From Saccharina japonica (taxonomy: Eukaryota > Sar > Phaeophyceae > Laminariales > Laminariaceae), in the NCBI GenBank assembly GCA_008828725.1, contig MEHQ01000271.1:1-64000 (forward strand): a stretch of 64,000 bases of DNA, read 5' to 3'. Made by a program: the position numbers and the translations under genes. The notes beneath the pieces are model-generated. The model worked only from the letters and a program-made list of their open reading frames with translations. It was not told the origin of the DNA and ran no database searches. Positions 54,856-64,000 of the stretch are shown in pieces. Positions within the stretch are counted from its first letter, which is position 1; every line of letters begins with the position of its first letter.

Positions 54856-56934
54856 ACACGCGACAACATCAACCGGCACTCGCACTCTGCGAGCAGCACA
54901 GCCCAGCACAACATTACGGTCTGACTGCGAGGAGACAGGTCTTTACCACCTCTTAAGGTCTACGTCGCCATCATCAGCAGCACCATCACTTCTACAACTA
55001 CATGTTCAGTATATCTACACCACACCAGCACGAACAACGACGATCGTCATCATCATGAGCAGAAACAACTATTACAGCTGTTGTATACTGCTGTAGGTTG
55101 TCATTTTTAGGTCTCTTCTGTATCTTGGTTTTCGTGGGGGGAGTATATTTTCATACTTTTTCTTTGTTGGCTTTGCTGTACATATAGTATTTACACACGA
55201 GTACGTTTTGTGAAATATCACACAAACCATGATGCATTTATTGGATACACATCTGCCTTGTTATCAGTTGTTCTTCAGCTTTTCACAGCTTTCCTTTGAG
55301 TACGTATCCTAAATACACACTCACAATAATGCTGAACGTACTACAAACACATTAGTATAACGTAGGCCACGTCGTATTATATACCTGTATACGTCCACGG
55401 TTTCTTTTCGGTTTTCTTCGATTTCTTAGTTGTCATAGGATCCATTGCGGGGGCTTAGCACAAGTACAGCAGATGTGTTCTTACGTTTGCTTTGTTAGGA
55501 TATAGCTTGCTGGTCAACACCACAGCACCACGCGAATAATGTGTGATACGATTACGCCAACCGTTGTCTATTACCGTACAATATGTACCCGTGAACTAAT
55601 TTCGTGTACGTATGAACATACACGTACACAACTGCATAGTACACCTTTCGGCTGTACTCGACGAACGTCATCAGTTTTCTACTACTTCGATTTCATGCTG
55701 CTCTAGGTATCAATTCAGGGGGCGCGTTGAACGCCCAGCAAACAGGTTGACGCTTCTTTCGTAGGGAACACATCGCTGGTATTGACACCACCATTCGTTT
55801 TCTTCTTTGGCTTTGCTTATACCAAGTACTACTCTGTAGGATTCATATGAGTACGTCCGCACGTCTGGACACTGGACACACGTCCTAGTTTAATAAAATG
55901 TCTCCTCAACTATCCAATGTTGATGACTGGACAATTTAGTATTCACACGTACTGGTACATACAGTAGGGCGATGTTATTTCGTCTGGGTACCCACCCACC
56001 GACTTTCTATGTTTCTGCAAGTTTCCGTACTATTTCCGTAGCTCTGTTATTGTAGCATTCGACTGAGGGGGCGGGTTGCATGTACAGCAGATAACTTTCT
56101 ACGCTTTTCAATGTAGGTTAGGTCTCAGTAGTCATGCACAACCGCAATTAGCTGTTCTGGCATGAGCTCAGCCATATTGCCGCCGTTATCACACGGGACT
56201 GAATGTGTAGTGAACTTCGTGTTTACTGTTTTCCATATTGCCGCTGCAACCGTGAAGGACTGAATATGCTGCACCATTCTTTCATTCTTCATTAATTCAT
56301 TTTGATTTTTGAGTATCAGGTTTCAGCACCGTAAGCGTTACTGTAGCTACTGACTTCCATCACGGGGGTGTGTTAGCACATGGATGTTGAGATCCATACG
56401 TATCTATTTGTGATGTACAGTCACCACGCACGGATACGAGTATATGGTTATCTTAGTTTAGATATTCTGGTAAATACAATATGCGGATAGATTGCGAGTT
56501 TGTCTACACTCGCAGTACGCTCTATTGTATGTCCAAAGCATCTCCATCAGGAACGTTTCTGAGAACGTTGCTAGAACGTTACTATAACGTTGTTGAGAAC
56601 ATCACAGGGAACAGTACGGACAACGGTAGAACAAAACGGTCCGTAGCATGGGTATTGTACTCAGATGATCAGATGCAGGCATCGCCCACCTCGATGACTC
56701 TACTCCTTTTCTCTACACCACTCTCTTTTCTCTTTTCTCCATTCTTCTCTTCTTCTCTTGATCTCTCAGATCAACCTTATTGCCAATATGGCCACATAAG
56801 TGCCGTTTCAAACCATGACTGTTCTTCTTCACAAGTGATCTTGACAGACACGTCGGTGCCACACCTGCCATCTCTCTGCACAGAGACAGAGCCTCCACAC
56901 ACGCGTCATTCTTTCATCCGACATATCTAAACAC

Positions 56935-59110
56935 AGTGCGGCTTGCACCGTGCGTTAAGTAGTTTGGTTAATCGTCACATGAGTAGCAACTTGACGCTTC
57001 CAAATGATTTGTTGATAGAAAACGATCAAGATTCACTCACAGGCGATAAGGGCCACATATATAAGAGAGAGAACTATAAATAGAGAGAGGACGGGCTGCT
57101 GCTACGGCAGGGGGGTCGCCTTTCGAAGTCCTATAGTGTTTCATCCAATAAGGTCTTCTTTACCGGGTCACCACCTTATCCTACTTCAGAGCAGTCCAAA
57201 GTCTTTAACCCTTTTAGTTTCACGATATGAACACCGGCATACCATATTTTTCTTCTGGGCTCATCCCACGGCAGGTAATTAGTACGGGTTGCCGCTTTTG
57301 CCTTCTGAGTCAATATTTGTTATTAATAGTATACTCCTCAAGTGAGCAGCTACCGACAATACTACTATTCAGAGCACCATCATATTACGTCTGTTTTTGG
57401 TTTTAGGGGTAGCGCATACAAAGATTGGTCGAGCTTCGCGAACAAATTTCTTCGGAGTATTGTTTCAGGCGAATGACATACTATTGGCTTACAAATTACT
57501 TACTAATAGTATATAAGTCATCAATGTGAGTAGCTCAAGCAATAAGACACCCCTGTCATTGCTCTCTCTGCGACAACGCCATTTTGTTTGCGTAATATTT
57601 TGAGTGCTGTGCAGAGCCACTCGTCCCAGTAGCGTAAACGCGGTAGTAAAAACAATGGCTTCATACTCAATTTACCGCAGCAGCAGTCGAAACATGTAGG
57701 GGGGTCGAGCAAATGCATTGGTGTTGGTGAGAACCGCATGGCACGTACAAATTCGCGAATAACCGGTTTGAAGGCGAGGTTCGCACCAGGGTATACATTG
57801 CTCATTAGCTCATTAGTTTTTAAGGTCAACCGGCAACCGAAATACGACAAAGCCACAACGTTGGATACTTGCACGAAGTATCTATTTGACCGCCATGGAT
57901 AGCGAGATCAGCAAACTGCCCGCAACGATGTTGTTGCGGAGTCACGAATCGACAGGCTGTGATACGTGTCGGTCTTCAATGATTCAGAACTGTCACATCT
58001 AGAACTGAACGTCCCCCATATTCAAACTTATGTTCTCTTCTGCATTAATGCACTCCGTTTGCGACTTGACGTCACGAGAATAGCAGACGCGCTTTCTCAG
58101 TTTTTTTGGTTACTTTGCAGAGGTGATGTTTGTGTGTCTTACTGCGATCATCAACATAAGTAAGTGACCCGATCCGCATTCATCGACCCCTCTCCTGTCT
58201 ACTCACACCACGTGCATGACTTGAGCACGGGGTAACAGTCTGTAGTCTGTCGAACGCACTCTCGAATCCCCGCACAAGGTACATATTATAAATATTCCAC
58301 ATTCAGTAAAGTGCGTTCGTATCGAACGTCAACAACACAAGTCAATGGAGCTAACCGAAGGTAGGTTTGACTGGCTCCCGGAAATATTGAGCTCATTCGA
58401 GCAAGGAGAGGAAACGCCGTCGCAACCAGCAAGGAAACTTGCGCAATTCGGTTTGAACAAGGGCGTCGGGTGCAGTCATTCCAGGTGTAAACTACTGCAG
58501 CAAGGATTACTGATCTACCGGTTCAAGTAGACGGAAAAGGGCGTCAGAAAATACATTTGGGGGAAAGGGTAGCTATGAACCTCTTTTCGTTGCACGATAC
58601 ACCCCCTCAGCGTTTTCAGAGTAACACACGGGCCGGCCGCGTTGGGTGATATATAAACTAAGGTCCGTGTTTGCCGGCAATCGTTTATGTGAACGTATTT
58701 CCCCAAAACGAACACTGAAGTCAGTTAGTGCTCTAGGTTTTGGAAACAAAGCGCAACATCGTACTTTAGCGAAGGTAAGGGTTCGGCATAATATACCGTG
58801 TCATTCTCGTCTACGTAACATTGGCGTATTCACCACTGCGGGTCTTAAATTCCCGGCACGCACCACAGACCACCGGCTGCTGAAATTATATCTACGATGT
58901 CCACACAAAAATCAAACCGCTGGGAACACAGAAACGCGGGAGGTGTAGCTGGAGTACGACACGGACGAGCAGCGTTAGATTGTTCCACCGGCCCATCGTT
59001 GCGCCACACTCTGCGCCCACTTGTTGTCGTGGAGCATGCGCCCATCTTGAGGGACTACTCGAATACTGGCGCTCATACTGCCTTAGACTGTTCATACGAG
59101 AGCAAGATGA
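56935..59110 (+). repeat. Dispersed repeat family R-A, copy 3 (longest)
   Basis: Collinear with 48890-50900 and then with 29350-29600 at its 3' part (AGGTGTAGCTGGAGTACGAC, ACGGACGAGCAGCG, ATTGTTCCACCGGCCC). The family therefore spans at least 2.1 kb. No terminal repeats were identified. Confidence 0.65.
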
Positions 59111-60079
59111 CAAGTCGTGTATATGTTTAATTCAGTAACATGGCGGAAGAAGCAGCGGCAGCAGAATCCGTTGTGGCGAATGTGGTCTGGCGGGAGATTG
59201 CCGTGGCCTATGGTTCCCGGAACTATTGAGCGCATACGGGGCGTACAAACAATAATAACACAGCCATCAAAGAAACCTGTGCAAGGCGGATTGGGCACGG
59301 ATGTCGACTGTATAGTTAATAGTTCCTGGGGTAAGATACGGCGGCCTCAATGACTGGTTAGTTACCGGTGTTAATATCAATACTTCTAGTGGACGGGATA
59401 GAGCAGAATATGAGATAGCTGGCGCCAAGGATGGCTTTGAACCACTCGCTCGTCGCAAGGTGATCTCAATGGCCTTATTCCGAGTGACACGTGGAGCAGT
59501 CGCGTTGGGTGCTATGTATCTAAGGCCATGATACAATGCTTGCCGAGAAACGTTTTAGGATTTTTGCTTCCCCGAATATTTCACCGACAGCCGGAATCGC
59601 GGAGTTATCCTTAAGAAAGGTGACGCTCTGCAATATTCGACCTTTTCATGACACGTCATCCCCACGTACCGTGGCGGCCTATGACATTGACATCGCACTG
59701 CAATCACAATACCTCATGGCAGCATGCCACGGCAATGTTATGGCGATGCCATGGTACTCACAACGGCACACAACATGGCACCGGCATGATTTAATGCCAT
59801 CTTTCTTCACATCGAGGTTCAAACATTTTCATGGCATGCCATGGACCACCATGGCATGGACAACCATGCCATTGACCGGGACAATCATGACATCACCGTG
59901 GGCCGCTAGGGCCATGCCATTGCATGCCAGGGCATGCCATATCAACCCCATTCACCTTAATTGTACGCCAAGGCATTCCCATTACCCATAATCGCACCCC
60001 ATGGCATTCCCTTAAATCTCCACGGCACGCCATTACATTGCTACGAACGTTGATGCCACGCCAGGGCATTGCAATGAGT

Positions 60080-60431
60080 CGATCGCCCCGATGGTCTAGA
60101 GGTAACCTCGAACGCTTCTGAACGTTGATGTCTGGAGTTCGAATCTCACGTGGGTCGGACTTTTGAGTTTATTTGCAAAAATAAATAAAAAACGGAATCA
60201 ACTGCTGAGAGCGCCAATTAATAGTAGCGTGGGTAGGCACAATTCGATGCGAGTCGACGAGGGAAGGAAAGGCTGAAGTCTTCTCGCGATAAAAATGCAA
60301 GGCAAGAACCGTAGTGGGGGAGGAGGGAGAGGAGCCTACTTTGTGACCCCGGATCTGAGTTACGACTAGGGAGGAGAGAGAAAGGAAGGGCGAAGATAAT
60401 AAATGGGATGGACAAAAAAAAAAAAAAAAAA
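60080..60431 (+). mobile_element. tRNA-derived SINE, plus orientation
   Basis: A tRNA-like head carries A box TGGTCTAGAGG at 60092-60102 and B box GTTCGAATC at 60137-60145. The body includes ATGCAAGGCAAGAACCGTAG and CCCCGGATCTGAGTTACGAC and ends AATGGGATGGAC followed by A18 (60414-60431). The head lacks a matching 3' acceptor strand, so it is not a functional tRNA gene. Confidence 0.85.
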
Positions 60432-60483
60432 TGAACACCCATGACACACCATGGCATTTACATGGGCGATCATGGTATTGCCA

Positions 60484-60815
60484 TTTTTTTTTTTTTTTTT
60501 TTTTTTTTGTCTATCCCATTTATTATCTTCGCACTTCCGTCTTTCTCCCTCCCTGGTCGTAACTCAGATCCGGGGTCACAAAGTAGGCTCCTCTCCCTCC
60601 TCCCCTACTACGGTTCTTGCCTTGCATTTTTATCGCGAGAAGATTTCAGCACTTTCTTCCCTCGTCAACTCTCGTCGAATTTTGCTTACCCACGCTACAA
60701 TATGCGCTCTCGACAGACGGTGTCATTTGAGAATAAAAACCTCCATGGGGAGAATCGAACCCTCGACATCCGGGCCTACAGGCTTCGTGGCTACCAGTTA
60801 GACCACCGGGGCGAC
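60484..60815 (-). mobile_element. tRNA-derived SINE, minus orientation
   Basis: On the minus strand the head has A box TGGTCTAACTGG (60805-60794) and B box GGGTTCGATTCTC (60762-60750). The body matches the plus-strand SINE closely (ATGCAAGGCAAGAACCGTAG, GGATCTGAGTTACGACC, AATGGGATAGAC). The A25 tail is seen as T25 at 60484-60508. The heads of the two SINEs differ more than their bodies. Confidence 0.85.
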
Positions 60816-61149
60816 CGATAATTCCATAGCAACACATGGCATTGTCATCGGGAGTCGTGGCAAGGCCATGGCATGTGATGGCATAGTCGTGGCAATGCAG
60901 CGCCATGAGCTTCCGTGGAAAGACACCATGGCGAAACTATGGCAAGGGCATGAAAGTGCTTATCAGTGTCATGGTATTACCATGGACATGCCATGAGCCT
61001 TACCATGGCAACACGAAATATGCCTTTGACCAATTCCATGTTGGTTTTCATGGCATGCTATGATTACGAGCGAATGCGAGTTTCTAATTTTGACGAAGTC
61101 TCTCGTGATAGGGACCCCTCGCAAGATGGGCATGGCCGTTTTGGTACGT

Positions 61150-61428
61150 GATTAAAGTATTAATTTTGTGTGCACTTTTCATCGAATTCTCAGAATTTTA
61201 TTTGTTTGTTAAATTCTCAGAATTATATTTGTCCACTACGATGTACTCTTTGCATTTCTCAGAATTTTAACTGTCTACTACGTTATACTCAGATACTCAT
61301 CATCGTTATTACCGGTACGTTATACTCGGAATTTTGTCTTGAAAAGAAGAATTTGAGATCATGCAGAGAATCGAACCCGGGACTCGTGTGTTACCAAAAC
61401 CGCACTCCCACCCGTTACTCTAATCGCC
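61150..61428 (-). mobile_element. Possible third tRNA-headed SINE
   Basis: On the minus strand, GGCGATTAGAGTAACGGG (A-box-like) is followed by GGGTTCGATTCTC (B box, 61378-61366), then a body with repeated AATTCTGAGAATT words. There is no complementary acceptor stem and no clear A tail, so it is neither a tRNA gene nor a certain SINE. Confidence 0.45.
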
Positions 61429-61499
61429 TTGTGTATGCTCATGTTCAGTTTTTCTGTTTCTATAGTTGACGCACCAAGAAAAAACCACCATACAATTGC

Positions 61500-62710
61500 A
61501 AGTCATTTCCAGCCCAATATACAAAAACCAAGTCATTTCAGACCCCCCATACAAAAATCAAGTCATTTCAGACCCCCATACAAAAATCAAGTCGTTTCAG
61601 ACCCACCATACAAAAATCAAGTCATTTCAGGCCCACTATACAAAAACCAAGTCATTTCAGACCCACCATACAAAAACCAAGTCATTTCAGACACCCCATA
61701 CAAAAACAAAGTCATTTCAGACCCGCCATACAAAAATCAAGTCATTTCGGACCCCTCATACAATTTCGAGTCATTTCAGACCCCCCATACAAAAACCAAG
61801 TCATTTCAGACCCACCATACAAAAACCAAGTAATTAAAGACCCACCATACAAAAATCGAGTCCTTTTCAGCCCCTTATACAAAAATCAAGTCATTTCAGG
61901 CCCCCCACACAAAAACCAAGTCATTTCAGACCCCCCATACAAAAACAAGTCATTTCAGACCCATGATACCAAAAGCAAGTCATTTCAGACCGACCATACA
62001 AAAACCAAGTCATTTCAGACCCCCCATACAAAAACCAAGTCATTTCAGACCCCCCATACAAAAACCAAGTCATTTCAGACCCCCCATACAATTTCAAGTA
62101 ATTTCAGATCCCCCATACAAAAACCAAGTAATTTCAGACCCAGTATACAAAAGCCAAGTCATTTCAGACCCACCATACAAAAATCACATCATTTCAGACC
62201 CGCCATACAAAAACCAAGTCATTTCAGACCCACAATACAAAAACCAAGTCATTTCAGAACCACCATACAAAAATCAAGTCATTTCAGACCCCCCATACAA
62301 AAAACAAGTCATTTCAGACCCCCCATACAAAAATCAAGTCATTTCAGACCCCCCATACAAAAATCAAGTCATTTCAGACCCATGATACAACAAATCAAGT
62401 CATTTCAGACCCATGATACAAAAATCAAGTCATTTTAGACCCACCATACAAAAACCAAGTCATTTTAGACCCACTATACTAATTTCAAGTCATTTCCAGC
62501 TAACCATACAAAAACTAAGTCTTTTCCAGCCCATCATACAAAAACCAAGTCATTTAAGACCCCCATACAAAAAACAAGTCATTTCAGACCCACCATAAAA
62601 AATCAAGTCATTTCAGACCCACCACACTAAAACCAAGTAATTTCAGACCCACCATACAAAAATTAAGTAATTTCCATCCAATTATACAAAAATCAAGTCA
62701 TTTCAGACCC
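61500..62710 (+). repeat. 30-bp tandem array, about 40 units
   Basis: The unit is AAGTCATTTCAGACCC followed by MCCATACAAAAAYC. Most units are 30 bp, with some 27-32 bp. Because 30 is a multiple of three, one frame reads QVISDPPYKN repeatedly (e.g. 61963-62385), but frames shift at units of other length and no flanking exon supports translation. Confidence 0.95.
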
Positions 62711-62820
62711 CCGCAAGTGGAGCAGATCCTCATTGCCATAGCCTGCGCCATCATGCGCGTGTACCGCCTGAATGGAGGGCAAAGGGGGTTCTCGGGGCAC
62801 GTCGTCGAGGTTTTTTCCTG
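62708..62820 (+). pseudogene. Helitron transposase fragment (N-terminal region)
   Basis: Directly after the array the frame reads PPQVEQILIAIACAIMRVYR and LNGGQRGFSGHVVEVFS. This resembles the conserved block of Helitron proteins upstream of the Rep domain, roughly EVEEMLIARVxPIMSVYRLRGGQYGYSGHVINF. Only about 36 residues remain; no Rep HUH motif or helicase is found nearby. The match is from memory of the family. Confidence 0.6.
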
Positions 62821-62899
62821 TTTTTTTCCCCACCAATGCACACAAGTTGACGACAGTTACTAATATCCTGCTGCGCGAGTTCCAAGCGACAGCTATACT

Positions 62900-63150
62900 A
62901 TCTTATAGCGTGCCTTGATACCCCATGGCGTTGCCGTGGATATCCAATGCACCCCGATGCCGTTTCGATGACTCACCATGGCAGTTCGTGGGATCCCATG
63001 ATCTGCCACGTCGTACCACGACAACGTCATGGGCTGCTATGACAGTAGCCATCGATACACCAAGACTCGCCATCACAGCCCATAGCAAGCCATGACAGCC
63101 TGTGGTGAAAGTCATGACGCGCCATGAAAGCGTAAACAAACGTATATCCC
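62900..63150. repeat. Second CATGGC palindrome-rich patch
   Basis: CCATGGCGTTGCC, CACCATGGCAG, GATCCCATGATC, GTCATGGGCTGC and AGCCATGACAGCC words, as at 59.7-61.06 kb. Confidence 0.55.
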
Positions 63151-63489
63151 TTTAACAAGGGCAAGCGCTTCCTTTAGCGAATTTGTCGAATTTAACGAAA
63201 TACACGGCACCGTTTAGCTCTCCACACCATTCGCTTATGACCATCGGTCACCTACCATGCCTAGCATGCAGCACAATCCAACCGCTGCTGCAAACGTAGC
63301 ACCCAGCACGATAGCTACTGGGTGCACACAGACTGCAGAGGTATACGTGATGTATGACGCGGACGAGTGGCGTTGGATTATTCCCACAAGCCACCGATAC
63401 GACCTGCGCTACGCCGTTAAACAAGTGAGATGTAGGGAATGCCGATGTAATAAAACTAGTAGAACGAGATATCCCTTCTGCGCTTTTTC

Positions 63490-63990
63490 GGCTAACTCGG
63501 GTTGGAATTGGCCAGGGGTTGGAGTTTTCGTACATGTTTTGTTTTGTTTAACAACTAGTTCGAGGTATGTTTTTTTTCGGGTAGCTACGACGGAGAGGGA
63601 GATAACTATACTGCGGAAGAATTCCATGAAGCCTACGAGCACCTATAATAGCATCGGGGTCAATAGAGGACTGGGATTTTCACCACTCGCTTTGTCAATC
63701 GCTGGTATACTGTTGTACGGTCGACTGAAGAGCTTTGGGCTGTTCGCTTGTCTGCTGGGCTTCGCGGACGTTTCATGTTTTTATTTGTTTCGACCCCAAT
63801 ATTTAATATATTTTATATATATATATTAAAAACATATATACACGGGACACAATTGGCAGCTTCAATAGACATACGGACGTCTACCTACAGTACGTTACAG
63901 CGGAAGCACGCACACTTTGGTTTTCTACCGCTACACATGATGTACCCTCTCTGTCCCCCATCTAGAGCAGTCGACATGACATATACAGCT
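63490..63990 (+). repeat. Duplicated segment, copy 2
   Basis: Collinear with 46860-47375: GGTTGGAATTGGCC, ATCGCTGGTATACTGTTG, GGGCTGTTCGCTTGTCTGCT, GACGTTTCATGTTTTTATTT, GCTACACATGATGTACCCTC, TCTGTCCCCCATCTAGAGCA. A 190-codon frame at 63257-63829 runs across it but is not shared by copy 1. Confidence 0.65.
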
Positions 63991-64000
63991 CCGTTTCTCA

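Larger units (their letters stand above)
59700..61060. repeat. CATGGCATGCCATG palindrome-rich DNA (interrupted by SINEs)
   Basis: Dense self-complementary words CCATGGCAT, GCATGCCATGG, CATGGCATGCCATGG, GGCATGCCA at intervals of about 15-25 bp from 59713 to 60080, and again 60435-60480 and 60825-61060. The same word type returns at 62920-63130. Confidence 0.7.
48212..64000. other. Region upstream of the last beta-helix exon found
   Basis: No further beta-helix exon, start codon region or promoter could be recognised. The space is occupied by R-A repeat copies, a GATC-rich array, a GC-rich island at 54.2 kb, SINEs, palindrome-rich DNA and the 30-bp array. 50.9-51.85 kb, 52.6-54.2 kb and 55.0-56.9 kb hold nothing I can name. 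Confidence 0.4.

Noticed and set aside
56713-56898. Basic minus-strand frame ending KKRRMEKREKRVV
   Set aside because: The basic tail is the translation of a CT-rich simple tract; no partner exons.
60080-60160. tRNA gene
   Set aside because: A and B boxes are present, but there is no pairing acceptor stem and it continues into a repeated body with an A tail, so it is a SINE head.
61366-61428. tRNA gene on the minus strand
   Set aside because: GGCGATT at the 5' side has no AATCGCC partner after the T arm.
61500-62710. CRISPR-like regular array
   Set aside because: Units are directly adjacent 30-bp tandem copies with no unique spacers, and the context is eukaryotic.
63250-63330. Hydrophobic minus-strand segment VAIVLGATFAAAVGLCCMLG as an 81-nt phase 1-1 exon or signal peptide
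   Set aside because: It has no GGA(I/V) rung pattern and no Met in frame upstream before a stop, and it adjoins repeat sequence; splice sites of this quality occur by chance.
63257-63829. 190-codon plus-strand open frame
   Set aside because: The 5' part matches the R-A repeat (GACGCGGACGAGTGG) and the 3' part is a duplicated segment whose other copy (46.86 kb) is not open in the same frame.

Overview
The window looks like nuclear DNA of a brown alga or a close stramenopile relative. There are few exons, and most sequence is introns and repeats. Exons are short, GC-rich and bounded by GT/AG. (CCCTAA)n-type tracts occur internally. The one large gene belongs to a right-handed beta-helix plus multi-membrane-segment family that I know from brown-algal and other stramenopile genomes. 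This placement is inference; no ribosomal, organellar or named marker gene is present.

Genes. Two host genes can be read exon by exon. (1) On the plus strand, from before base 1 to 8179, six exons (786 nt, 261 codons plus stop) encode the C-terminal half of a phytyl ester synthase/DGAT2-like acyltransferase. (2) On the minus strand, seven exons between 48211 and 13045 (2240 nt, 745 codons plus stop) encode a large surface protein: a right-handed beta-helix with GGA(I/V) turns, a Cys-rich module and about eight membrane segments. Its introns of about 10.0 kb and 20.3 kb hold most of the window's transposons. Its 5' end is not found and may lie beyond the window. The two genes are convergent, with a satellite between them.

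Layout. 1-8179: acyltransferase gene with repeat-filled introns. 8.57-10.74 kb: minisatellite with higher-order structure. 10.7-13.0 kb: intergenic, A-rich and repeat-rich. 13.05-16.2 kb: compact 3' half of the beta-helix gene. 16.2-26.2 kb: intron with a PIF/Harbinger-like element, a hairpin-bearing repeat, an ~85-bp array and a CCACGGG-rich tract. 26.2-27.8 kb: two beta-helix exons. 27.8-48.1 kb: giant intron with a long inverted repeat, a Helitron-like element (36533-40280) carrying a nested hAT-like element (37150-38227), and a second Harbinger-like copy (43513-45681). 48.13-48.21 kb: the most upstream beta-helix exon. 48.2-64.0 kb: dispersed repeat copies, palindrome-rich CATGGC DNA, a tail-to-tail SINE pair, a 30-bp array and a fragment of a Helitron transposase.

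The two genes show no obvious functional link. The coherent story is genomic: host exons are islands in layered mobile DNA, and two insertions can be dated relative to each other (hAT into Helitron).
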